Program-made: the position numbers and the translations under genes
Shown: piece after piece, positions 44,799-54,965 of the stretch
How the letters are laid out: each line of letters starts with the position of its first letter
Position numbering within the stretch: position 1 is the stretch's first letter
NCBI GenBank assembly: GCA_026400835.1
Contig: JAPLOA010000044.1
Location: 1 to 64,000, forward strand
Origin: Planctomycetales bacterium
GTDB lineage: Bacteria > Planctomycetota > Planctomycetia > Planctomycetales > Planctomycetaceae
Reading direction: 5' to 3'
DNA length: 64,000 nucleotides
Notes under the pieces: model-generated
The model's database searches: none
The model's input: the letters and a program-made list of their open reading frames with translations, nothing else
What the model was told of the DNA's origin: nothing

Positions 44799-46490
44799 AT
44801 GCGTGACTGGCTGGAGCGCTTTGTCGACGATGGCACCATTGGGGAATCTCAACTGGAAGAGTCACGCAGCATGGCTGCGAATCTCGGGATTCCCTGTGAA
44901 GATGCTCTGATCCGACTGGGCTATATTTCCTCTGGCGACTTAATGAGGGCTCAGGCCGAAGAGTTTGGCTACGACTACATCGAGCTTGAGGGGCGTCAGA
45001 TCCCGAATTCTGTCATCGAACTGGTCACAGAATCGATGGCTCGAGAAAACGTCGTCATCCCGATTGAATCTGACGGCGAATCGGTTGTGATCGCAATGCA
45101 CAACCCGAACAACATTGAAATCATCGACAAACTGCGGTTCGTGCTGAACCGTGAAATCCGCCCGGTCATGGCACCCCTGGAATCAATTCAGGCCGCGATC
45201 AATCGCCACTACGGGCAGTCTGAAACCGAGTCTGTGGACTCGATGATTTCAGAGTTCACCGAAACTCAGATCGACTTCACCGACGTTGAAGCAGCATCGG
45301 CCATGCAGGGCGATGAGGATGATAGTGCCCCGATCATCCGACTGGCCAACCTGATCATTTCAGAAGCAGTGAAAGAACGCGCCAGCGATATCCATGTGGA
45401 ACCATTCGAAGATCGGGTTCGTATCCGATATCGCATCGACGGTGCTCTGATTGAACGCGACAGTCCTCCTAAACGCCTTTTGGGAGCACTGGTTTCGCGT
45501 TTCAAGATTATGGCCAAGATGGACATTTCGGAGAAGCGTCGACCACAGGACGGACGAATCAAAACTCGCTCGGGGAACAAAGAGTTTGACCTGCGAGTTT
45601 CAATTCTGCCGACGAACCATGGCCAGGCAGTGGTCATGCGAATTCTTGACCGAGACAACATCAAGGTGGGAATTCGTAACCTCGGCTTCGGAGAAGACAA
45701 TTACCGTACTTTCCAGAACATCATCCGGCGGCCAAACGGGATTTTTCTCGTCACGGGGCCTACCGGATCGGGAAAAACCACGACGCTGTATAGTGCTCTC
45801 GGAGAACTGAATCGTCCGGACAGAAAGATCATCACGGCAGAGGACCCCGTGGAGTATTACCTCCCAGGCATCAATCAGGTCGAAGTGCGACACAACATCG
45901 GGCTCGACTTTGCCAAGATCATCAAGGCGATGTTGCGACAGGCGCCGAACGCAATTCTGGTAGGGGAAATTCGCGATACGGAAACCGGTGAAATGGCGAT
46001 TCAGGCGTCGCTGACCGGACACCTTGTGTTCAGCACGCTGCATACCAACGATGCTCCGGGTGCGATTACTCGACTGATCGACATGGGCGTTCAGCCGTTC
46101 CTTGTGGCCTGCTCTCTGATGGCCGTATTGGCTCAACGACTGGTGCGAGTTGTTTGCCCGAAGTGCAAGGAACCGTATACGCCAAGCCCGGAAGAAGTTG
46201 ACATCTTCAATATCACGCCGGATGAAGTTTCCGAAGGTCAATGGGTTCGCGGCAAAGGCTGCAACAATTGTAAGCACACAGGTTACAAGGGGCGTCGTGC
46301 CGTGTTTGAGCTGATGACAATGAACAGCACGCTGCGAGAAATGGCTTTCAACAGCGAGCCGGCTCAGAACATTCGACGTCAGGCTCGATTGCTGGGAATG
46401 AGGACACTGGTAGAGGATGCCAAGGACAAAGCCTACCAGGGGCTGACGACTCTGGCTGAAGTTTATAAATTGTCGAAGGGCGGACACTAG
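44799..46490 (+). CDS. pilB: PilB/GspE-type secretion ATPase (first copy)
   Basis: A 563-residue hexameric ATPase that powers pseudopilus or pilus extension. An N-terminal GspE_N/MshEN domain (about 1-140) is followed by a core with Walker A GPTGSGKTT at 320-328, Asp box ASDIHVEPFEDRVRIRYRIDG, Walker B ILVGEIRDTETGE and the His box GHLVFSTLHTNDA. A four-Cys zinc site is present (CPKCKEPY and GCNNCKHTGYKG). GGAG lies 8 nt before ATG 44799. It is followed 59 bp later by a PilT-like gene. A second homologue lies at 47811. Confidence 0.96.
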   Translation: MRDWLERFVDDGTIGESQLEESRSMAANLGIPCEDALIRLGYISSGDLMRAQAEEFGYDYIELEGRQIPNSVIELVTESMARENVVIPIESDGESVVIAMHNPNNIEIIDKLRFVLNREIRPVMAPLESIQAAINRHYGQSETESVDSMISEFTETQIDFTDVEAASAMQGDEDDSAPIIRLANLIISEAVKERASDIHVEPFEDRVRIRYRIDGALIERDSPPKRLLGALVSRFKIMAKMDISEKRRPQDGRIKTRSGNKEFDLRVSILPTNHGQAVVMRILDRDNIKVGIRNLGFGEDNYRTFQNIIRRPNGIFLVTGPTGSGKTTTLYSALGELNRPDRKIITAEDPVEYYLPGINQVEVRHNIGLDFAKIIKAMLRQAPNAILVGEIRDTETGEMAIQASLTGHLVFSTLHTNDAPGAITRLIDMGVQPFLVACSLMAVLAQRLVRVVCPKCKEPYTPSPEEVDIFNITPDEVSEGQWVRGKGCNNCKHTGYKGRRAVFELMTMNSTLREMAFNSEPAQNIRRQARLLGMRTLVEDAKDKAYQGLTTLAEVYKLSKGGH

Positions 46491-46549
46491 TGACTTTCAG
46501 TCCATCAACGACTCATTGATTCTCATCGATTCAACAAAAGGGAACTTCT

Positions 46550-47707
<1,158 letters not shown>

Positions 47708-47773
47708 CCAGCTTGAACAGCCGCCATTCAGGCTTTGAGGCCAAGCGTGTTTCGCTACATGTCTCGTGCGTTT

Positions 47774-47802
47774 AACTGAAAACTGAAAACCGAAAACTGA
47801 AA
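47774..47802. repeat. CTGAAAA-type heptamer repeat, copy A
   Basis: Four near-perfect repeats of (A)CTGAAAA run up to 8 bases before ATG 47811, where a Shine-Dalgarno would be expected and none is seen. A related run lies at 51345-51369 before a prepilin gene. Confidence 0.75.
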
Positions 47803-47810
47803 TCTCTGCT

Positions 47811-49517
47811 ATGGCTCAACGAAAACTTGGACAGATTCTGGTTGATCTGGGTCACATCAATGACGACCAGCTCTGGGATATTCTGGAAGAACAGAAGCAG
47901 AGTCCTGGTACGGTCATCGGTCAGGTCGCGGTACGCATGGGGCTGATCACCCAGGCCCAGGTGACTGAAGCGCTGGCCGAACAGTGGGGTATGCCGGTTG
48001 TCAATCTGGAAGAGACCAACATTCAGCCCAACGTGCTGGAAATTGTTCCTCAGACGATGGCCGAAATGTACCACATCATGCCGATCTCTCTGAAGAACGG
48101 CGTGCTCACCGTGGCCATGGCGGATCCTCAGAACGTCGGTGCTCTCGACGACCTGCGCAACTTCCTCGGACACGAAATTCGTGGCGCTGTTTCCTCTGGT
48201 CCCGACGTCGAAGCGGCGATCGCTAAGTACTATGCGGATCGTGAAGAAAGCATCGAAGACGTTATCGAATCGATGTCGACGGATGAAGATGCCGAGAAGA
48301 AGATTCGCGGCTATGACCTTGCCTCTGATGAAGAGATGTCGGATGCTCAGCCAATCAAGAAACTGCTGAACATGGTCATGCTGCTGGCGATTCGGGATCA
48401 GGCCAGCGACATTCACTTTGAACCCTTTGAAGATGAGTTCAAGATTCGCGTCAAAGCGGACGGTGTTTTGTACGAGATGGTTCCTCCGCCACGACACCTT
48501 GCCAATGCGATCGTCAGTCGTATTAAGGTTATGTCGAATCTCGATATTGCCGAACGCCGACTTCCTCAGGACGGTCGAATCGAACTGAACGTGGGCGGCA
48601 ACAACGTGGACCTGCGAGTCAGCGTGTTACCCACGCTGTTCGGCGAAGCAGTGGTTATGCGAGTTCTCGACAGAACCGTCGTCGCTCTGGACTTGAACAA
48701 GATCGGTATGGATGCAGCGCTGCTGAATAAGTTTCGAAAAGTGCTGAATCGGCCAAACGGGATTTTGCTGGTCACCGGGCCAACCGGAAGCGGCAAAACG
48801 ACAACCCTTTATTCAGCGCTGAACGAAATGAACAGCACTGAAACCAAAATCATCACCAGTGAAGATCCGATTGAATACGATATTGAAGGAATCATTCAGG
48901 TACCGGTAAATCCGGATGTGGGGGTTACCTTTGCGACCGTGCTGCGAGCCATTCTGCGACACGACCCGGACAAGATTCTGGTGGGCGAGATTCGAGACTA
49001 CGAGACAGCTGAAATTGCGGTCCAGAGCTCGCTGACCGGGCACATGGTGTTCAGCACTCTCCACACAAACGATGCTCCCTCCGCAATTACTCGACTTCGC
49101 GACATGGGAGTTCCGGCGTTCCTGATCACGGCGACGGTCGAAGCGATTCTGGCTCAGCGACTGGTGCGGCGTATCTGCTCAGAATGCCGTACTCAGTTCG
49201 CACCGTCGGATGAGCTCCTGATGGAGTTGCAGTTGCCCCTCAACACGGCTCGTAAGTACAAATTTTATTACGGAAAAGGATGTCCGCGGTGCAACAACTC
49301 CGGATACAAGGGCCGAATCGGCATTTATGAATTCCTGATCATGTCGGATGAGATTCGAGATGCGATCGCTGCGGAAGCGTCCGGCGATGATCTTCGCGAT
49401 ATTGCTCGACAGCAGGGCATGACAACTCTGCGTGAAGCGGGCTTGAAACTGATTTTTGACGGGTTGACGACGATCGATGAAATCGTCAGAGAAACTATCG
49501 TGGAAGACGTCTCCTAG
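47811..49517 (+). CDS. pilB: PilB/GspE-type secretion ATPase (second copy)
   Basis: A 568-residue paralogue of the first ATPase with the same layout: MshEN domain starting LGQILVDLGHINDDQLWDIL, Asp box ASDIHFEPFEDEFKIRVKADG, Walker A GPTGSGKTT at 323-331, Walker B ILVGEIRDYETAE, His box GHMVFSTLHTNDA and zinc Cys in CSECRTQF and GCPRCNNSGYKG. It probably drives a different assembly step or partner than the first copy. No Shine-Dalgarno is evident; the leader is a CTGAAAA repeat. It is followed by a hairpin repeat and then pilC. Confidence 0.95.
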   Translation: MAQRKLGQILVDLGHINDDQLWDILEEQKQSPGTVIGQVAVRMGLITQAQVTEALAEQWGMPVVNLEETNIQPNVLEIVPQTMAEMYHIMPISLKNGVLTVAMADPQNVGALDDLRNFLGHEIRGAVSSGPDVEAAIAKYYADREESIEDVIESMSTDEDAEKKIRGYDLASDEEMSDAQPIKKLLNMVMLLAIRDQASDIHFEPFEDEFKIRVKADGVLYEMVPPPRHLANAIVSRIKVMSNLDIAERRLPQDGRIELNVGGNNVDLRVSVLPTLFGEAVVMRVLDRTVVALDLNKIGMDAALLNKFRKVLNRPNGILLVTGPTGSGKTTTLYSALNEMNSTETKIITSEDPIEYDIEGIIQVPVNPDVGVTFATVLRAILRHDPDKILVGEIRDYETAEIAVQSSLTGHMVFSTLHTNDAPSAITRLRDMGVPAFLITATVEAILAQRLVRRICSECRTQFAPSDELLMELQLPLNTARKYKFYYGKGCPRCNNSGYKGRIGIYEFLIMSDEIRDAIAAEASGDDLRDIARQQGMTTLREAGLKLIFDGLTTIDEIVRETIVEDVS

Positions 49518-49590
49518 TCTGGACAGCAATGTTTGACGGCTCAGATTCACCAAGGTAGTTCTCTGATCAAAATTTTCCGTGCGAAACAGA

Positions 49591-49642
49591 CTCCCTTCTT
49601 CCCCTCGGGGGAGAAGATGGCCGCCAGGCCAGATGAGGGGGC
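49591..49642. repeat. hairpin repeat family, copy 1
   Basis: CTTCTTCCCC and GGGGGAGAAG fold into a hairpin, followed by ATGGCCGCCAGGCC and a G-rich end. Two related copies flank the end of pilC at 51225-51274 and 51286-51335. The remainder of the 49518-49955 gap shows no gene. Confidence 0.85.
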
Positions 49643-49955
49643 AACAGGGCGATGTCCAGCAAAGGCCTTCATTTCGCGAGTCGTAACCATTTCTGTACGG
49701 TTTTGCTGAAGCAAAAAGGTACATGAACTCGGTCAACTAACCGTGACGAATGAAAAAATCGATGTAAACTGACCATAGACTGCCGTTGTTGCCTGTGTTA
49801 TGAACAACGGCACAGACTTTGCCTTCGAAATCCCGGTGAATCGCGATTGTTTCGGACTTTGAAAAGTCGCATCCGGGTTTCGGGGAGTTACTTTTTCACT
49901 GAATTTGCTGAGACTTGTGTTTCAGTAGCCACCGGAACTAGCTGGAGAAGACGGT

Positions 49956-51215
49956 ATGCCCACCTTTGCATATGAAGCAATGGATAGCTCGGGTCTCGAG
50001 GTGAAAGACACCATTGAGGCTCCGTCGGAGGCCGAAGCCCAGACGATGATCCGGGAAAAGGGCTTCTATGTCACCAAGATTCGTGAGAAGGATCGCAAGA
50101 AGAAAGACCCCAAGAAGGGGGCTGCGACCAAAGGAGCCGCGGCTAAGGGAGGCGGCAAGAAGAAGGCTTTCACGATTGGCGGTGTGAAGCCAAAGTTGCT
50201 GTGTCAGTTCACACGTCAGCTTTCGACGCTTCAGGACGCTGGTCTGCCGGTCCTTCGCAGCTTGCGAATTCTGGAAGGCCAGAACAAACCGGGAGCATTG
50301 AAAAATGCTCTGATGGATGTGATTGAAGACATTGAAGGTGGTAACACGCTGTCGGAGGCGATGTCAAAGCAGCCGAAAGCGTTTGATAATCTCTACGTGA
50401 ACATGGTCAAGGCCGGGGAAGCCGGCGGTGCACTGGAAGTCATTCTTCAGCGACTTGCCGAGTTCAAAGAGAAAGCTCAGTCGCTGAAGCGAAAGATCGT
50501 CGGGGCGATGATCTATCCGGCCGCCGTTATTACTGTGGCTGTGGTGATCGTGTCGTTCATCATGTTGTTCATCATTCCGAAGTTCAAAGAAATCTTTATC
50601 GGCTTCGGGGTTGAGCTGCCAGCTCCGACGGTGCTTCTGATCAGCTGTTCGGACTGGATGATGTCGTACTGGTACATGTTATTTGTGGGGCCCATCGGGT
50701 TTGTGCTCTTCACCAAGATTGTGAAGAAGAACAAGACGGGAGCCTACGTGATGGACTGGCTCTCGTTACGCATACCGTTGATAGGCAAGATTTTGCATAT
50801 CGGGACCATTGCGCGCGTGACCAGAACACTGGGCACCCTGATTTCTTCAGGCGTGCCGATTCTGGAGGCGCTTTTAATCTCAAGAGACACGGCGGGGAAC
50901 GCGGTGTTTGTGCGAGCCTTCGACAATATTTACTCGGCGATCCGCGAAGGGGAAACGATTGCGGTTCCTTTGAAGGAAGCTCGCATCGTTGACGACCTTG
51001 TGGTCAACATGGTGGACGTCGGTGAAGAGACCGGTGCTCTGGACGACATGCTCTACAAGGTTGCGGATGTTTACGATGAAGAAGTTGAAGTGCGAGTTGA
51101 GAGTTTGGTGAGTTTGCTTGAACCGATCATGGTTGTGGTTTTGGGTCTGATCGTGGGCTTCATCGTGATCGCGTTGTTCATGCCTCTGATTAAGCTGCTC
51201 AACGACCTGTCATAA
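49956..51215 (+). CDS. pilC: PilC/GspF-type inner-membrane platform protein
   Basis: A 419-residue platform protein with two repeated GspF domains: first with FTRQLSTLQDAGLPVLRSLRILEGQ, second with RTLGTLISSGVPILEALLISRDTAG. Three membrane spans are visible near residues 185-210, 225-250 and 390-415, and the ending SLLEPIMVVVLGLIVGFIVIA is typical. An unusual Lys/Ala/Gly-rich linker (about residues 45-70, with KKKDPKKGAATKGAAAKGG) joins the short N-terminal domain to the first repeat. GGAG lies 8 nt before ATG 49956. It anchors the assembly ATPases. Confidence 0.95.
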   Translation: MPTFAYEAMDSSGLEVKDTIEAPSEAEAQTMIREKGFYVTKIREKDRKKKDPKKGAATKGAAAKGGGKKKAFTIGGVKPKLLCQFTRQLSTLQDAGLPVLRSLRILEGQNKPGALKNALMDVIEDIEGGNTLSEAMSKQPKAFDNLYVNMVKAGEAGGALEVILQRLAEFKEKAQSLKRKIVGAMIYPAAVITVAVVIVSFIMLFIIPKFKEIFIGFGVELPAPTVLLISCSDWMMSYWYMLFVGPIGFVLFTKIVKKNKTGAYVMDWLSLRIPLIGKILHIGTIARVTRTLGTLISSGVPILEALLISRDTAGNAVFVRAFDNIYSAIREGETIAVPLKEARIVDDLVVNMVDVGEETGALDDMLYKVADVYDEEVEVRVESLVSLLEPIMVVVLGLIVGFIVIALFMPLIKLLNDLS

Positions 51216-51224
51216 TCATGATTG

Positions 51225-51335
51225 CTCCTCTTCTCCCCTTCGAGGGAAAAGATGGCCGCCATGCCAAAAGATGGACCTTAAATTCACTTCTCCCCTCTCA
51301 GGGGAGAAGGTGGCCGCCAGGCCGGATGCGGGGTC
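51225..51335. repeat. hairpin repeat family, copies 2 and 3
   Basis: Copy 2 (51225-51274) and copy 3 (51286-51335) each show a CTTCTCCCC arm, a complementary (G)GGGAGAAG or GGGAAAAG arm and the shared ATGGCCGCC(A)(G/T)GCC core. Together with copy 1 they bracket pilC. Confidence 0.85.
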
Positions 51336-51344
51336 TACTGCCTT

Positions 51345-51369
51345 TACTGAAAACTGAACACTGAAAACT
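51345..51369. repeat. CTGAAAA-type heptamer repeat, copy B
   Basis: Three near-perfect ACTGAA(A/C)A units lie 16-40 bp before the prepilin start at 51385, like the run before the second pilB gene. Confidence 0.75.
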
Positions 51370-51384
51370 ACCCCAGGGTGTCCC

Positions 51385-52317
51385 ATGAAACGTCATGAAT
51401 CGCAAACCGCAGTTGGCCCCTCACGATCCGGCTTCTCGCTGATCGAGCTGCTGGTCGTGATCGTGATTCTGGGCATCTTGATGTCGTTGATTCTGCCGGC
51501 GATAGGCAACGTTCGCTACAAGGCAAGAGTTGCTCAGGTTTCAGCCGAAATGAGTCAGCTTGAGCAGGCTTTGGCGACGTTCCAGAACAAGTTTGGAACG
51601 TATCCACCAAGTGCAATAACGCTTTGGGGAACCGAAGCATTGTGGAATAGCAATCCAACGGATAAGTCCACGATCCGCAGTATTTGGCCGGATTTTGATT
51701 TCTCCACCGCTGGCCGTGGAGATCAGAGCCTGCATCCGTGGGGAACAACAAATAAGGTGCTCAGTGGTGATGAATGTCTTGTCTTCTTTCTAGGTGGGAT
51801 GCCGGATTATTCTGGTGGATCAGTGCCAGCGCTTCGAGGATTCTCGAAGAATGCCCGATGGCCTCTCGCGATGGCTGGAGAAAATAGAGACGGTCCGTTC
51901 TTTACCGAGTTCAAGGGTGACCGTCTTGTTGACGTTGAAGTAAATTACAGCGAAACGACGGTCCTAGGAGTGATACAACCCAAAGACGAGGTAATTCAAA
52001 GCGCAGATGGTGTGCCTAGCTATCTAGATTCTCTTCCGGGGCAGCAAGCTCCAATGTGGTATTCAGCTGCCTCAAACGGGCGTTACGCCAATTCGTCAAG
52101 GGCCTATTATCAAGCCGATGGCAAGACTCCATGGAAGAAAGAGTCATTCCAAATCATTTCGCCAGGGGATGATGGCCAGTATGGGAAACTGATCAAACTT
52201 CCGGCTTTTAAGTCGGTGTATTCGGAGGACACGAAGTTCACAAACAATGCTCCAGTAAATCGCTTGTCGGAGCGTGATAACATTACAAATTTCTCCGGCG
52301 GTCTGCTCGAACAGTAG
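51385..52317 (+). CDS. prepilin-like protein 1 (GspG-like)
   Basis: A 310-residue type IV prepilin-like protein. After a basic leader, [20 protein letters not shown] is the class III signal, with cleavage after Gly and Glu5, followed by the GspG-type helix [25 protein letters not shown]. The C-terminal globular domain (about 90-310) is far larger than the about 100 residues of common GspG. It contains [10 protein letters not shown], like the GspG PWG region. It would be assembled into the pseudopilus after processing by a prepilin peptidase not in this window. It is the first of six such genes in a row. Confidence 0.9.
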   Translation: MKRHESQTAVGPSRSGFSLIELLVVIVILGILMSLILPAIGNVRYKARVAQVSAEMSQLEQALATFQNKFGTYPPSAITLWGTEALWNSNPTDKSTIRSIWPDFDFSTAGRGDQSLHPWGTTNKVLSGDECLVFFLGGMPDYSGGSVPALRGFSKNARWPLAMAGENRDGPFFTEFKGDRLVDVEVNYSETTVLGVIQPKDEVIQSADGVPSYLDSLPGQQAPMWYSAASNGRYANSSRAYYQADGKTPWKKESFQIISPGDDGQYGKLIKLPAFKSVYSEDTKFTNNAPVNRLSERDNITNFSGGLLEQ

Positions 52318-52347
52318 TTTTGTTCGCTGTTCAAAAGGATCAAGGCC

Positions 52348-53772
52348 ATGCATAGAATCAGTTCGCAGCAACTTCAGAACCCGCGAGGATTTACGCTGAT
52401 CGAGTTACTGATGGTCATCGCGATCATTGGTATCATGCTCACGATGTCGCTGGTCGTGATGTTTGGGATTACCGATCAGGCCAGTGAAGAGGCGACAAAT
52501 TCAACGATCCAAAAGGTGAATCGTCTTCTGGAACTCCGCATCGACTCCTTCAACAGAGCATTTCCCGGGAACAGTGCACAATGGGAGTCTGCTTTCATCA
52601 GCCATATCGCGCGTGAGGTTGCAACCCGCCAAGGTGTTCCGCAAGCTCGAGCTGAAGCTCTACTGAAGCGTTTTGCGGAGGGCTCACCGGTTTGGCAGAT
52701 TCTCGCAAAGAAGGCATCTTACCGATTCGAATTTCCTCAGCGTATTAAAGAAATTCTTGCCGGGGCACCGTTCAATAATGATTCGAATGGCAACACGATT
52801 CCAGACACCCTTGAAGTCAAACTGCTTCGCCCCACTGCTGAGCGGCAACTGCGAGACGGCTATGACAGCATTCCTCCAAATCCTTCGCCAACCGCGGGTA
52901 ATATAACAACTCGCATGAATGCTCTCTGGGTAATCCACAATCGTGACCGCACTACAGAGAGTTCAGAACTGCTTTACTTCTTCCTGTTTCACTCTGGCAA
53001 TTTCGGTTCTGCTGAAGTAAGTCGAGATGAGTTTACAGAGAAAGAAATTGCGGATACAGATGGGGATGGACTCCGTGAGTTTGTCGATGCCTGGGGCCAA
53101 CCGCTAAGATTCTATCGCTGGCCGACGCGACTTATCGACCCTTCGCTTCCGCTGGGGGCCTTTGCACCAAACTTCGCTACAGAGAACGACCCCACAGACC
53201 TCAGGACAGTTCTGTCGGTCGACCGATCGCGGGTCGACGTGGGCGTGCGTGAAGTGGATCAGCTGGAACGTAGTGTCGCGGAATTGCTGATCAAGGGTTT
53301 GCCAAGAAAATTAGAATTTACCAATGCTTACATTACCGCCGCTTGCAGCAGCAAAACGGATCGACCGGGAATTACAGATGTCGACGTGATTATTCCTCCA
53401 GACCCACTGCTGCGTGACCCCGATGATCCGGCTGGCCTTCTGTATTCATTACTTGAAAGTGGCATTCCCACGGGCAATTTCGCAGTGGATCTGTCGTGGG
53501 AGTTCAATGAACAGAACTATCATACCCCTGACACATTTCATGCACCGCTGATTGTGTCCCCGGGACTTGATGACGAGTTGGGGTTGTTCGAGCCCTTCGA
53601 TCAGGCTGAGCTAGGCAACCTTGCTCGATATAACGTCGATCCGGATGGAGATGGTACACCCTTTTTTGCCCATCCGACTGTAGCGCAGCAACAGGCCGAG
53701 TTGAACGAAGTGCTTGATATCCTTTCGGACAACCTTACGAACCGAAACCGACGCTCAGGAGGACGACGATGA
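52348..53772 (+). CDS. prepilin-like protein 2 (GspG/GspH-like, oversized)
   Basis: A 474-residue prepilin-like protein with signal NPRGFTLIELLMVIAIIGIM. The large globular part contains NDSNGNTIPDTLE and DTDGDGLREFVDAWGQPLRF (residues 236 on), where the acidic loops look like calcium sites and DAWGQP recalls the GspG DPWGxP motif. It starts 30 bp after the first prepilin with AAGGA upstream, and its stop overlaps the next start (ATGA). The length is two to three times that of ordinary prepilins. It likely sits in the pseudopilus shaft or tip. Confidence 0.88.
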   Translation: MHRISSQQLQNPRGFTLIELLMVIAIIGIMLTMSLVVMFGITDQASEEATNSTIQKVNRLLELRIDSFNRAFPGNSAQWESAFISHIAREVATRQGVPQARAEALLKRFAEGSPVWQILAKKASYRFEFPQRIKEILAGAPFNNDSNGNTIPDTLEVKLLRPTAERQLRDGYDSIPPNPSPTAGNITTRMNALWVIHNRDRTTESSELLYFFLFHSGNFGSAEVSRDEFTEKEIADTDGDGLREFVDAWGQPLRFYRWPTRLIDPSLPLGAFAPNFATENDPTDLRTVLSVDRSRVDVGVREVDQLERSVAELLIKGLPRKLEFTNAYITAACSSKTDRPGITDVDVIIPPDPLLRDPDDPAGLLYSLLESGIPTGNFAVDLSWEFNEQNYHTPDTFHAPLIVSPGLDDELGLFEPFDQAELGNLARYNVDPDGDGTPFFAHPTVAQQQAELNEVLDILSDNLTNRNRRSGGRR

Positions 53773-54965
53773 GAAACGTGGCTTCCGCCGATCGGTTCAG
53801 AACTATTCAATCCCACAGTCTGCGAAGCGGTTTTACGCTCATTGAGTTGATGGTGGTTATAACCATCATGTTGCTCTTGTTTGGAATGACTGTCTACGGC
53901 ATTAACTTCACGCGAGATGCGGACAAGGTACGTGGGGCCGTTTCGCAGGTGCAGTCCTTTTTATCCGGAGCACGCGACAGAGCGATTTACGCCAAGGAGC
54001 CCCGCGGTGTTCGCTTCTTTGTCAATCCGGCTAATCCACGTTCTGTAAGTGCGATGGCTTATATTCAGCCTGGGCAAAAGTGGACTTACGGAAATGTGGA
54101 CCTCGAGCGACTGGACATTAATCCGAAGAACAACGTCCCTGATAGTCCCCAAGTCATTGTTGTTCGTGGTGAGCGGCTCGGTTGGTGGCAGTTAAAGCGT
54201 CGAGGCTTGTTGACCGATGGTTCACGCATCAGGATGCCCCGCGATACAGGAAACTGGTACGAAGTTGACACATCGCTGATCAATATCACTGCTCCGCCGA
54301 CAGGTCAGGATTTTCTGTTGCTCCGGATTCCATTTTCTGACGCAGGCGGCGACTCAAATGCGGTCGTTGCTCACTCAGGAATGACTTATGAGCTGGAGTT
54401 ACCCTCCCAGTTGCTACCGCAGGAACCTTCACTATTGCCAGAGGGTGCCGTGATCGATCTCGATGGGTCAAAGATTCCCAACGTATGGCGTCCCGGACTC
54501 TCAGATGAGGCTGGGCAGTTTTCTCCTTACATGGATATCTTCTTTTCGCCTCGTGGAAACGTCATTGGAAACGGAGCAAGTACAGGCCTGATTCACTTCT
54601 ATGTTTGTGATGCCGAAGACTCTTTGAACCTCAAAACTCAGTACCTGAACTCTCTTGCCAATGACGACCCAGGTTGGAGTAACGGATCTGGTCCCAGCGA
54701 TGAACCGAATACTGGTTCTCCTCTGGATACGTTTGAAGTGCAATTGCGCAGTCAGGCCTTTGTGCCTGCCGACGAAACATTTGGTACCTGGCTGGAGGGG
54801 TCGAGTGCGGCTGAACCTTATCTGGTCAAGGACCGAAAGCTTGTCACGATTTTTGCGCAGACGGGAGCCATTACAGTTGGTTCTGTCGATGTGACGGACA
54901 GTAATACTGATGGTTTTGCGGATTCGCCATTTGCCTTTGCTCAATCCGGTAAAGGAGGAAAGTGA
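53769..54965 (+). CDS. prepilin-like protein 3 (GspH-like)
   Basis: A 398-residue prepilin-like protein with LRSGFTLIELMVVITIMLLL as signal and transmembrane helix, followed by a FTRDADKVRGAVSQVQSFLSGARDRAIY stretch. The GARDRAI part is typical of GspH/FimT-type minor pseudopilins. The globular domain is beta-rich and long. It overlaps the previous gene by 4 bp and the next by 1 bp (TGATG), so the set is translated as a unit. GGAGG lies just before the start. Confidence 0.88.
   Translation: MRNVASADRFRTIQSHSLRSGFTLIELMVVITIMLLLFGMTVYGINFTRDADKVRGAVSQVQSFLSGARDRAIYAKEPRGVRFFVNPANPRSVSAMAYIQPGQKWTYGNVDLERLDINPKNNVPDSPQVIVVRGERLGWWQLKRRGLLTDGSRIRMPRDTGNWYEVDTSLINITAPPTGQDFLLLRIPFSDAGGDSNAVVAHSGMTYELELPSQLLPQEPSLLPEGAVIDLDGSKIPNVWRPGLSDEAGQFSPYMDIFFSPRGNVIGNGASTGLIHFYVCDAEDSLNLKTQYLNSLANDDPGWSNGSGPSDEPNTGSPLDTFEVQLRSQAFVPADETFGTWLEGSSAAEPYLVKDRKLVTIFAQTGAITVGSVDVTDSNTDGFADSPFAFAQSGKGGK

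Noticed and set aside
45600-46487. 295-codon minus-strand frame
   Set aside because: Antisense to pilB; composition is typical of a shadow of a conserved gene.
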